From the NCBI GenBank assembly GCA_977006965.1, contig OZ345379.1, forward strand, positions 992,001 to 1,056,000: 64,000 nucleotides of DNA, written 5' to 3'. The DNA is from Phymatolithon calcareum. Taxonomy: Eukaryota > Rhodophyta > Florideophyceae > Hapalidiales. Of this stretch, positions 42,112 to 51,028 are shown piece after piece. Made by a program: the position numbers and the translations under genes. Every line of letters begins with the position of its first letter. Position 1 is the first letter of the stretch. Below the pieces are notes generated by a model, which saw only the letters and a program-made list of their open reading frames with translations, had not been told where the DNA came from and ran no database searches.

Positions 42112-42302
42112 ATGTTTTTGGAAGATCGTCAATATCTGTCGGCTCTGTAGACAAACTTGTAAGATGAGCAATGGTCCTCTTACTTCAGGGAATCTTTTGA
42201 GCATGAGTCACAAAGCCTGTACTCGGTAACAGATGCCATTATTGGCCGAAGTGCACAAGTCAGGTCGGCCTTGTAGTTGCCGACAGTCGGGACTAAGCGG
42301 CT

Positions 42303-42349
42303 TAGCAACTTGGGTTGTGGCTTAGTCTAAGCCACAACCCAAGTTGCTA
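42303..42349. repeat. Perfect 47-nt palindrome (23-bp arms)
   Basis: Arms 42303-42325 and 42327-42349 are exact reverse complements around a single T. It lies 190 bp right of the Harbinger element. It could be a small-RNA hairpin or a recently formed palindrome. Confidence 0.9.
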
Positions 42350-42720
42350 CTCACCATCTGCGACAGTGTCATGGGCAGCTGTTATACTATTGGTTTGACG
42401 TCGCGATCTAGACTGATTGTCGGTTAAGTACTTTTTGCAGGTATGTCACAAGTTATGTGCCATTTTGTGCCGGAACACAGAGCGGCACCAGTGGGACCTG
42501 CTGATGGATGTGGTGCGAGTCTGGTCCTCAGTGGCCACACATGTTGGGTGCTTTTCTATATTCAACGCCATTACAGCAATCGAGAGTGCTCCCGAGCCTT
42601 GAGGCACCGTAGATGATTTCGAAAAAGCTTTTGGTAGCACACTTATTGTTAAATTATGTCCGCATCAAGTAGGGTCTTGCTCTCGCTGCGGTTACTGCTC
42701 TCGCACAAGAATTTTAATTC

Positions 42721-42808
42721 TTTTTTATGAGGCGAAGCCGAAGCCATTGAGGAGCCATTAGAATTTCTATTGCTCTACAATGGCCTCGGCTTCGCCTCGT
42801 CAAAAAAG
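42721..42808. repeat. 88-nt pre-miRNA-like hairpin
   Basis: Arms of about 29 bp (42721-42749 with 42778-42808) pair with one bulge and one mismatch around GAGGCGAAGCCGA. The inner 28 nt can continue the stem imperfectly. The length and bulged stem resemble a microRNA precursor, but no expression evidence exists; a miniature fold-back repeat is the alternative. Confidence 0.7.
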
Positions 42809-44510
42809 ATTGTACTGAAGATGGTTAAAACCGGTTCGAACCCGTGAGAGAGTTCTTACATTTACTCAAAAAGCACGGGGGTGTAGCATTGTGTGCACGC
42901 AAGATGGATGAGCATCTTCTTCTGACGGACCCAGAGCGGATATGGAAAGCATATACCGTGAAAACAGTGGAAGGTAACACGGGCATTCTGCTAATGCAAC
43001 TTTTTAGGAGTCAGATTTCTACACTTCGTGTCGATGGAACTTGAGGCTGTCGAGGAACGAGCTCGCGTATTGGAGAATGATTCGGAAGTGGAAGGCGAGT
43101 TTCTGCCATTTCTTGAAGAGCTAAGATGTACAAAGAAGGTCTGTTGCAACAGGCAGTACAATCCATCGTCGATCACCTTAAAAAGTCTTATGATCCGAAA
43201 AGAGACTTCGAAAATCGGGGTATTGAATTCTGGGAGCCATTGATGCACCATCAGTCGCGTTGCCATAAACGGATGACGAGCGTCAGTAAGACCAGTATTT
43301 GTGAGCTTCTCTGTGTTGATCTAAAGTGCCAATTCATTTAGCTGCTGTGTGTACTGTATGGATTTTTTCCGCTTTAGCGCAAGTGACGGTAATGACAGAT
43401 GTCGAGACACAAATACCAGCGTTATTGGAAATATGCAGTGGACAAATTAAGCTGAAAACCGGTCCAAAGTTCGTTGATAATATCGACTGCCATTCCGGCA
43501 TGGCCGTGTAACGTGTTGTCGACAGCCCTTTTTGGATGCCGGCGAACGTCGGCACAGGCGCGGAACAGAACATGGTTCTCGTGGTCATGGACGAAAACAC
43601 GGAAAAGAATTTTGTTTGAGTCATTCGTACTTCAAATGAAGCGGACTGACACGGTATCTGATGCGTTCATGCCATTGTCAGCACTCATCCCCCCTTTACG
43701 CATAGTATTTCCAGTTGCGGCAGCCTTAGTCGTTGGAAAACGGCGAAATCGCATGAAGGACCCGATCATCCACATTTTCCGGCCGTGCGAGACACACGGG
43801 TTTCTGCATAGCTTGCTAATCTGAACGAAACCTATTCGTGTCTTTTTCTCGGTTTCAGACCTCTTCCTGCGCGAATACGACTTGCTGCATATTGTACGCT
43901 TCATCGCGCCGTTAAGATCCGCGGGTATTCGTTTGCCGAAAATTGACTCGAAGGCGAATGTCGCAGAGAATGTGCATGTGGCACGTACCGCATTTGCGGC
44001 GAAGGCGTTATCGGGGGCTGATATGAGCTGAAGGGAAACTAGCATGGCGCTGCACCAGAGGATGAGTTGGAGGTGAGGGAAGAGGTTGAGAACGATGTCG
44101 CCGCAACCCGTAGTTGGCGCACAATTATTGCCATTCCACATGTTGCGGGCACAGCCAAATAAATCCTTGACTCAGGAATGTATGTGGCTGTGCAGAAGGC
44201 GAGGCACACCGTTTCTGCCAAAGGGAACGATCGCCAATAGGATGAGTCAAGACAGTCCGAATGAAAGCGCCGGGAAGATGGAACTGCAGCAGCATGAGGA
44301 TGGTACATGGTAATAGTGGGGTCTATGCGCGACTGATTTCACCTGTCGGCATGGGAATATCACGATGGTTTGTGAATGCACTTAAAAACCCTGATATTGT
44401 ACGGTGCGCAGCGATGAAGTACATTTCATTCCGTACAGTATTCCTTCAAGTTCCATAAAAGAAAGTCACATACTATTCTTTACAGTAATCTAATCCCCCT
44501 CTACGCCCCT
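42809..44510. other. Intergenic or unrecognised decayed coding DNA
   Basis: Several plus-strand fragments look protein-like but are broken by stops and frame changes, for example FLPFLEELR and DPKRDFENRGIEFWEP (43100-43240) and FLREYDLLHIVRFIAPLRSA (43860-43920). I suspect a decayed gene or transposon but cannot name it. HAD gene 3' sequence begins near 44460. Confidence 0.35.
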
Positions 44511-45524
44511 TCATTCCTCCACCACAGCGGCGGCAGCATCCTCCACCTTTCCCTTCGACGTTTGTTGTTCCTCCGGAAACAAAAACTCTTCTCCAAGAAG
44601 GTCACCAAGTTCCACAAACGCTGGCTCATCTCTAACAACATCCGCCCCAACCTGCAGCAATCTCTCCCTCGGCAAACTAGTCGCCACACCCACGCATCGC
44701 ATCCCCGCCGCCTTAGCCGCCTGCACCCCAGCCACAGCATCCTCAACAACGACACATCTCTCCGGCCGCACGTCCAATCCTCTCGCAGCGGCCAGAAAAA
44801 CATCCGGCGCCGGTTTCTTATTAACAATACATTCCGAACTCGTGACAAAGTCGAAAACCTCATTCGCAAGTCCAATAGCACTCAAGTTCGCATCCACCTT
44901 AACCCTATCCGCCGCACTAGCAACCGCAACCTTAAGCCCGAGATCCTTGACGCGTTGCACGAGCGCCGTGACACCAGGAAACGGTCTCAAATCCAGGAGA
45001 AATCCGCCGTTGATATAAGTATCGAAAAAGCATTCCTTTGCCCTTTGTGCGTCAAAGTTCTGAACGCCATATTTCCCGGCGACACCGGCGAGAAAGGCAG
45101 CCTCGCCCGTGCCGGTGAACGGCGCGAAATCGTCGGGATGCACCTGCAACGAGTGCATGTCGCGCAGAACCTGCACTGCGGCCTGTCGGGAAAGATGTTC
45201 GGAATCGCACAGAACGCCGTCCATGTCAAACACAACCGCATCGAAATGCCGCGACGCACGCGGCACGGGGACGGAGGAGGAGACTCGCGCGGCGCCGAAG
45301 TAGACACGTTCAATTTCCGCAAGGTATTCGTCGAGGACTAGCGAGCCGAGTCGGGAGGCGAAGCCGCGACGCCCGTAGCGACGGTGTGCTACGAGACGGA
45401 GACGGGCGTGCGTGTCCTGCGTTATTGCTACGCGCGCCGTCGCGCGCCGACCGGAGAGAGAGAGGGTTGCGCCGGCGAGCGGCGTGTAGGCGGGAAGACG
45501 AGATGGGGAGGGTTTTCGCATCAT
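44511..45524 (-). CDS. SOQ1-like HAD phosphatase, probably plastid-targeted (337 aa)
   Basis: This HAD-superfamily hydrolase of the beta-phosphoglucomutase-like subfamily is strikingly similar to the stromal HAD domain of plant SOQ1 (suppressor of quenching 1). Motif I is FDMDGVLCDSE (Asp about 100 and 102). The cap has FAPFTGTGEAAFLAGVAGKY. Motif II is VAVASAADRVKVDANL (Ser about 203), motif III NKKPAPDVFLAA (Lys about 237), and motif IV VVVEDAVAGVQAAKAAGMRC. All catalytic positions are present. The first about 90 residues are Arg/Ser/Ala-rich with few acids, consistent with a transit peptide. Plant SOQ1 also carries thioredoxin-like and NHL domains; here the HAD domain stands alone and the C-terminus ends in an Ala/Glu tail. 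Substrate is unknown. Confidence 0.85.
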   Translation of the reverse strand: MMRKPSPSRLPAYTPLAGATLSLSGRRATARVAITQDTHARLRLVAHRRYGRRGFASRLGSLVLDEYLAEIERVYFGAARVSSSVPVPRASRHFDAVVFDMDGVLCDSEHLSRQAAVQVLRDMHSLQVHPDDFAPFTGTGEAAFLAGVAGKYGVQNFDAQRAKECFFDTYINGGFLLDLRPFPGVTALVQRVKDLGLKVAVASAADRVKVDANLSAIGLANEVFDFVTSSECIVNKKPAPDVFLAAARGLDVRPERCVVVEDAVAGVQAAKAAGMRCVGVATSLPRERLLQVGADVVRDEPAFVELGDLLGEEFLFPEEQQTSKGKVEDAAAAVVEE

Positions 45525-46186
45525 CGTTCACGTTGCAGCAGGACGGACGGTGATGCGCGGGTTGGCGGAGGAGGTCGGGTGGTGAAGTGAGGTGGTGGTC
45601 AGGGATGTGGCGCGGCAATGGGACGTTGATGGATGGATGGATGGATGCCGGATGAGCACACCAATGGGTGCTGGCGGGCGGGAGATGCAGTTTTCCCAGG
45701 GAATGAGGTACAGTATTGAAATTACATGCGAAAATAATCATGCAGGCAGCGCTATTCCGCGCGTCGAACTCACGCGCTGGAATTACGAAGATCCATCACC
45801 AACCAGTTGCCCCAAAGCTCCATCCTCTCGGCGAGATCATAACGTCGCACAAGGACAGCGTGTCCCGAAAACTGTGTTTGCAGTCTGCAGTGCAAGATAG
45901 AGGGTTTATATACGATAACTTCCGGTCGGATCGGTATGACCGTACTAGTCAGGATCTGACTGTAGGTTATCTGTAATCAATTCTTTCTAAGATTGATACA
46001 ACCACTCAAACGAGGATGAGGACGAATGTCTCTGCGCGCTGAGCTGGATAGACGGAGGAGTTGGCTCGTCCACTCCCCGTAGAAGACTGTGACGCCCGCG
46101 CCAAGCGCACGGGCGGGGCACGCAGGACTGTCTGACCGTTTTTGCCCCATCCGTTATTGAAGCTCGACCTTTTTGCACACACCAGC
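45525..46186. other. Intergenic between divergent genes
   Basis: This spacer lies between the divergent HAD and small-protein genes. A (GATG)-like run (about 45629-45646) is a small simple repeat. No gene is supported. Confidence 0.5.
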
Positions 46187-46567
46187 ATGACGGCGCCGCG
46201 CACAAAGGCATTCTTCAGCGCGTACCGCCGCGCGCTGCGTCTGGCGCTTGCACAGCCATCCAGTGCGCTACGACAGTGCACCGCGGCCGAGTTGCGCGCG
46301 CTTGCGCGTGAAAATAGTTTCGATGAGGCCGCGCTCAGCTCTCGCGTTGCCGCGCTGCGCGTACGACTCCCGCGCAGGCTGTGGCCGGCGTCGGAACGCG
46401 CAATGGGATTTGGGGACAGCGCGGACAAGCATGGCGTGCAGGTGGACCGCAGAGAGAGGTGTGCGAAAGGCGTGTCGAAGGTGCGCGGTGTGCATGCGGA
46501 CGACCTTGCCAGGCACCGGGCGCTCATGCAACGCATGAACTTTCGCGGGCCTGTTTGGGGGCGCTGA
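46187..46567 (+). CDS. Small basic protein, possibly LYR-like mitochondrial (126 aa)
   Basis: The ATG at 46187 starts MTAPRTKAFFSAYRRALRLA, an amphipathic, Arg-rich helix. The AYRRALRLAL segment resembles the start of LYR-motif (Complex 1 LYR) proteins, which are small mitochondrial Fe-S or assembly factors with an L/A-Y-R near the N-terminus. Two more Arg/Ala-rich helices follow, and the protein ends MQRMNFRGPVWGR. High G/C at third positions supports coding. LYR assignment is tentative, since Leu of the triad is replaced by Ala; otherwise the family is unknown. It is intronless. Confidence 0.5.
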   Translation: MTAPRTKAFFSAYRRALRLALAQPSSALRQCTAAELRALARENSFDEAALSSRVAALRVRLPRRLWPASERAMGFGDSADKHGVQVDRRERCAKGVSKVRGVHADDLARHRALMQRMNFRGPVWGR

Positions 46568-47156
46568 GCGATTGGGCGAAGGGCTCGCGCGTTGTAGTGG
46601 AGACTGCCCGGGCACTATGGCTCGGACGGCTGGGTTGATGGAGTGATGGTCGGTGGCGGTGTGCTGGTTTCGGGCAGTTGGGTTATGGAGCGTTTGGTTG
46701 TGGGACGAATCACTGCGACGCTTCTGATGTTTTACCTTTGCAATGGCGAGGACGTAAAGAGGGTGGGTGACTACGTTGGAATATTGCGCGCGAGTGTTTA
46801 GTGCACCCGCGCAGGGTTATCGCGTGCAGTCCGTGTCTTCGTTGCTTGATTTGAACGCTCAACTTTGCGCGGATCAGTCATGTAAATTTAGATTCGATAA
46901 TGAGTTCGTGGGGACGTTGCGATGCTGCAGGAAATCATCTCAGCAACGGTCTCGCCGAGACACGCAACTGCCACGGTGGTCTTAAAGCAGAATTACTCTG
47001 CCAAAGACTGCTATGAAATATGGCTCTTATGCTAGTGCATCGGCGCCCAGTGAATGTCTATCTAAAAAACTAGAACTTGTTTGTGCAACCAATATGTACT
47101 GATGCTAAATTCGCTTTACAATCTCCTATCGAGCTGCACTCCCACTCTCACCGTAG
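46568..47156. other. Intergenic, no gene recognised
   Basis: This is the shared downstream region of two converging genes. No coding region or repeat is seen. Confidence 0.5.
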
Positions 47157-47822
47157 CTATACTCGTCTTTGTCCAAGTACTCGCTCCCGCTCTTCCAATG
47201 TCGGTTCCCTCAATTTTCCGCTCCGTCCATCGCGCATCCACACCGCTCGCTCCCTATCATCAATCCCCTTCCCAACCTCAATGAACGCATACGTTGTTTT
47301 CCTCACCACCTCCACCTCCCCTTCCGCAATACGTTCCTTCGCCCACCGTGCCGTTTCCGTCGTCCCCACAAGGTCCACCACCTCTCGCTCATCCTCCTCC
47401 TCCGTCTGCACCGTCTCCTCTGCCTTCGCCATAGACGCAATCTCGGCCCGTTTGATTGGCGCACGCGCCCGTCCACGCGCGCCTGGCATGCGGCTGCCAA
47501 GCTCTATCCAGGCGCTCTCAATTGACGCGGCATTCTCCGATGGTTCGCCCTTGCGCAGTGCTGCCAGTCTCACGATCGCTGAGACGTTCTCCGTTGGCGC
47601 GCCGTAGCGCGCCGATAGCGCTGCCGCGGTCCAGCGACCGGGGTCGGAGGCGTGCAGTTGACGGATCTCCGCCTTGGCCTTCTCGTCGAGTATCGTGGCG
47701 CTGACGGGCGAGGCCGATGCGGGCATTGCGCGCGCTCCACGGGAAGGTGCATGGCCGATTGACCAGTGATGTTTGGCCAGTCGTCGTATTGAGGGGCTGG
47801 CGAACGTTGGTGTGCGATGCAT
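47157..47822 (-). CDS. Neugrin/Rrg9-like putative mitochondrial protein (221 aa)
   Basis: The first convincing ATG is 47822; a GTG at 47924 extends the frame but is unlikely. The leader MHRTPTFASPSIRRLAKHHW is Arg/Ser-rich without acids, like a mitochondrial presequence. Residues about 50-86 (EIRQLHASDPGRWTAAALSA, then RYGAPTENVSAIVRLAAL) fit the helix-turn-helix-like segment of neugrin/Rrg9 and related mitochondrial ribosome-associated proteins (IR.LH..DP..(Y/W)T...LA..(F/Y)......V.AI(L/V)). An acidic linker and a C-terminal block (YAFIEVGKGI, ERAVWMRDGRSGKLREP) follow. Function may be mitochondrial translation or ribosome assembly, inferred only from that segment. Confidence 0.5.
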   Translation of the reverse strand: MHRTPTFASPSIRRLAKHHWSIGHAPSRGARAMPASASPVSATILDEKAKAEIRQLHASDPGRWTAAALSARYGAPTENVSAIVRLAALRKGEPSENAASIESAWIELGSRMPGARGRARAPIKRAEIASMAKAEETVQTEEEDEREVVDLVGTTETARWAKERIAEGEVEVVRKTTYAFIEVGKGIDDRERAVWMRDGRSGKLREPTLEERERVLGQRRV

Positions 47823-47981
47823 TCTGTGTGATGCGTTCTTGGGACGACGGCGATGCACCACGCTTCTTTCATGCAGTGTAGGACATGTCCAACATATGGG
47901 CTCTGGAGAGCACACGCATGACACGTATTAAGATTTTTTGATCTTCACGGTTTGTTGACCATGCAAAGAACCTCAAGATGG

Positions 47982-48032
47982 GAGCGACATTAGTTATCTT
48001 TTGCATTATGCAGAAGATAATTAAGGTCGCTC
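47982..48032. repeat. 51-nt hairpin downstream of RNase Z gene
   Basis: Arms of 19 bp (47982-48000 with 48014-48032) match at 17 positions, and the loop contains TGCATTATGCA. It starts 30 bp after the RNase Z stop codon, so it would lie in its 3' UTR. Confidence 0.7.
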
Positions 48033-48061
48033 ATGCCGTAGAACGAAGAATGTGGACCAGT

Positions 48062-50521
48062 TTATTCCCCGGCTGTCACACATTCCTCTACGTCTGTAAG
48101 ATTGTCTTTTGAACCTACGTTCTCGATTGCCTCTTTCTCTTCTCCCAATTTTTCACTCTCGCTCTCAACTTCTGCCTCCCCATTCCCGTCCTGCTTTGAC
48201 ACCCAGTACTTTTTGTACACTTGATAAGTAGCGTATCGATTATACGGCCGATCTCTAGTTTCCACAGCCCCATCGTTCCTCACCGTATGCTCCATAAAGT
48301 CAAGCGCCGCCACAACCGTCGTTCCACAACTTCTCGCCGCCTCTCTGACAAGCTGCTTCGCACTGATAAGGTCGCCAGCTTCATCATCCACATTCCATTC
48401 CTCTTTCTCCAACACCTCATCAACAGCAAACCCCTCATATCTGCTTGAAAAATGCGTCAGCACCAATTTCTTCGCCCGGATCTTCTTTGCAAACTCCCCC
48501 GCCATCCCGGCTGTGCTGTGCAACGCCGACAACGCCTTTCCCTTCAACGCGTTCGCAAAAGTAGCCTCATGAATCAGCACATCTGCATCCATTGCGGCAG
48601 ACGCAATCAGTCGTGAATCGCACGTATCACCCAACACCACTACCTTGCGCGTCTCATCCATCCTCTCATCACATTTCTCCTCATTCTGCAACTCCATTTG
48701 CTCCGCAGCCATGCTAAGACCATCCCCACACGTGCTAGTGTCGACCGCTACATCTTGGGGAGAAACAGTGCATCCTGTCTTCCGCACAGTCACCGATCTC
48801 CCAGAGCGCAATACTCGAAATTGAGACCCATACACGCCAAGCGCACGCGCCTTTGCGACATCAATATCGACTTCCCCCACCGTCTTCCCAACATCTTCAG
48901 AAGCAACGCCATTGCCAGTTTCACTCGACCTCAATTCAGACTGTGCCGACTCACTCCGAGTGCGTTTCCGCCCTCGAAAAACATACCCGAAGCACGGCAA
49001 CCGATGTTTAAGCGGCGCAGCAACAACCTCAAACCCAATCCCGTCATCCTTCTCATCACCCCAAATCCGCCAAACCCCGTCCTCATCAGCATGCACATCC
49101 TCCGCCCTTACCTCCTCCGGATGCGGCGGCGGCACCCGTCGGAAGAATCTCGGGTCATCATCATGTATCTCCGTGACGTTTCCCTTCGCGTCAACCTCCC
49201 GCAAGCTGGTCCCCGTCGGTCTCGGCCCCTCCGCGCCGGCCCGTCCGATATGCAGGAAGTCGTGATCGCGCGGGACAAGTTCCGAAACCGAGAAGCGGAC
49301 TCCAAGCGGATTCGTCCAGAATAGCGCGCTACGCAGAAATCCGCGCGTGCCATACGGCCCGAAAATGCGGATGACCGGGTCCTCCACGCCTTTTTCCAAC
49401 GCCGCGCGTCGTCGAAACTGGCAGTATTCTGCGATACCGCGAAGCAAACCGGGCAAGCCGTAGATGTGGTCTCCGTGCAGATGAGTGATGACTATTGCGC
49501 GGATCCATCGGAAACCGTGCGACATGCACCACATGCAGTCTAAAAGTCTGCTTTCCGTGTTTTCTCCCGCGTCCACAATCACCATGTTCGGTTCTGTATC
49601 TGCGTCCGCGTTTGGCGGCATGGCGACAAAGGCCGTTGATGACACATTTCGCTGCAGTGTCGGAATCGCAGACGATGTTCCTAAATGCACCACGCGCCAT
49701 TCGCCAGGTGCGAGTCCCAGTCGCTCTCGCTTAGTGTTTGCGACTTTCGGTGCGTTCCGTCCCATTCCGGTCTTTCGTTGCACTGCAGACGCGTCTTTCG
49801 ACTTTGTTTCGCAAGATGCTTCGTTGTTCAGAGGCAACTGTTCGTCATCTATGCCGTCGCCCTCGAAACGCGGACCGACGCGATAGAGGACGGGTTCAAC
49901 TTTGATCACGTCATTCGATTTGGAATCACTTCGCTCCCAATTCGCTCGGTATTCCTCTCCCTCTGCTGCCTCCTCTACCCAGAAGGGGTCAAGTACCTTA
50001 TTCGGTCCGCGCATTTCCTCCTCCTCCTCTTCAGTAGTGGGTACAAAAGTGCCGCTTTCCTCATCCCACTTGACAGCAGCGGGATACTTGATATCTTTAC
50101 CATCTCGTCCCTTCGGCGGTGCATAGCTCTCATTCTCAGGGTCAAATTGCGGGATGTTTGGCCCACGGAAAGCCTTTTCCCTTCTACGTAATTCACGCCA
50201 ATACCCGTCATCCTCCTCGCACCATCCGTGAAAACCATGCACCTCATCTGGAGCCGGTCCAATTGGCTCGTCTGTTGACGCTCCAGAGCTTTCCTCCTGT
50301 CGCCGTCGTTCGCGCGCTTTTCGCTTTGAAGTATCGTTCCCGTTTCGCCGTACAGAGCAGGTCACCCTGCCGGGCGCTGACGGCGTTCGCCCAATTCGGC
50401 GTGATTTCTCCCTGTGCAAAGCCCGAGTTCGACTAAAGTACCCCGGCACGCACGGTACGAAAAAAAACATCGCTGTGCATTTTTCGTGCATTTCGCTCAG
50501 GGGGCGGAGGGCGAGATCCAT
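48062..50521 (-). CDS. RNase Z (tRNA 3'-processing endonuclease), 819 aa
   Basis: tRNase Z removes 3' trailers from pre-tRNAs. From the ATG at 50521, a long N-terminal extension (about 1-270; basic then acidic) precedes one metallo-beta-lactamase domain. Visible motifs are VVHLGTSSAIPTLQRNVSST (about 278), the metal-binding THLHGDHIYGLPGLL (His about 347, 349, Asp 351, His 352), IFGPYGTRGFLRS, AAPLKHRLPCFGYVF (His about 506), VVLGDTCDS (Asp about 632), ADVLIHEATF, LHSTAGMAGEFAKK and VLTHFSSRY (His about 690). All metal ligands are intact. A single domain makes it the short RNase Z type with unusually long insertions (about 430-490, 515-620). The N-terminus may contain an organelle-targeting sequence, but this is not certain. 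Intronless. Confidence 0.92.
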   Translation of the reverse strand: MDLALRPLSEMHEKCTAMFFFVPCVPGYFSRTRALHREKSRRIGRTPSAPGRVTCSVRRNGNDTSKRKARERRRQEESSGASTDEPIGPAPDEVHGFHGWCEEDDGYWRELRRREKAFRGPNIPQFDPENESYAPPKGRDGKDIKYPAAVKWDEESGTFVPTTEEEEEEMRGPNKVLDPFWVEEAAEGEEYRANWERSDSKSNDVIKVEPVLYRVGPRFEGDGIDDEQLPLNNEASCETKSKDASAVQRKTGMGRNAPKVANTKRERLGLAPGEWRVVHLGTSSAIPTLQRNVSSTAFVAMPPNADADTEPNMVIVDAGENTESRLLDCMWCMSHGFRWIRAIVITHLHGDHIYGLPGLLRGIAEYCQFRRRAALEKGVEDPVIRIFGPYGTRGFLRSALFWTNPLGVRFSVSELVPRDHDFLHIGRAGAEGPRPTGTSLREVDAKGNVTEIHDDDPRFFRRVPPPHPEEVRAEDVHADEDGVWRIWGDEKDDGIGFEVVAAPLKHRLPCFGYVFRGRKRTRSESAQSELRSSETGNGVASEDVGKTVGEVDIDVAKARALGVYGSQFRVLRSGRSVTVRKTGCTVSPQDVAVDTSTCGDGLSMAAEQMELQNEEKCDERMDETRKVVVLGDTCDSRLIASAAMDADVLIHEATFANALKGKALSALHSTAGMAGEFAKKIRAKKLVLTHFSSRYEGFAVDEVLEKEEWNVDDEAGDLISAKQLVREAARSCGTTVVAALDFMEHTVRNDGAVETRDRPYNRYATYQVYKKYWVSKQDGNGEAEVESESEKLGEEKEAIENVGSKDNLTDVEECVTAGE

Positions 50522-51028
50522 TCCCCATGGGGCGCGGGAGCTTTTTGAATTTCAGCAGTCTAAAATCGGTATCATAAGTAAATTCCACTCCCTCTCAAGC
50601 TTTCCCATCGGTTCCCTTCCAAGACCAGTGTTGACAAGGTTCAAAAATAGAGTGAGCTCTCTGCACCCTAGTCTGGGAAAGAATGTGGAACATAGAACAA
50701 AGAATAGATACAGTGCAACACAGTTTACTTCACGGCCTCGCAAGTTGTATTTTAGCCCCAGCTGGGTCTAATGCATTTCTTTTACTATACACCAGCAGCA
50801 ACCTGATAGAAACAGGGAACGCGTAGGGAGTGCGAAATTGTTGCCAATTACTCTAAAAAAAGGAGTACCGGGGCACTTCAATAAAATCTTCAAATTACGC
50901 TAGACCAGTTTTTCTTGTAAGTCCATAAGACGCATGATTTACAAATAAATACAGCTCCTTCGCAGACCTCAGTTTTGGTGTCCAAGTCAAGACTTCAATT
51001 TGTCCAAATCCTGCGATGCAGTCTTTTG
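50522..51028. other. Intergenic, no gene recognised
   Basis: This segment contains the RNase Z promoter side and the 3' UTR of the deacetylase gene. No supportable gene was seen. Confidence 0.5.

Noticed and set aside
42829-42846. tRNA B-box-like GGTTCGAACCC
   Set aside because: There is no A box, no cloverleaf and no matching acceptor stem around it, so I do not call a tRNA.
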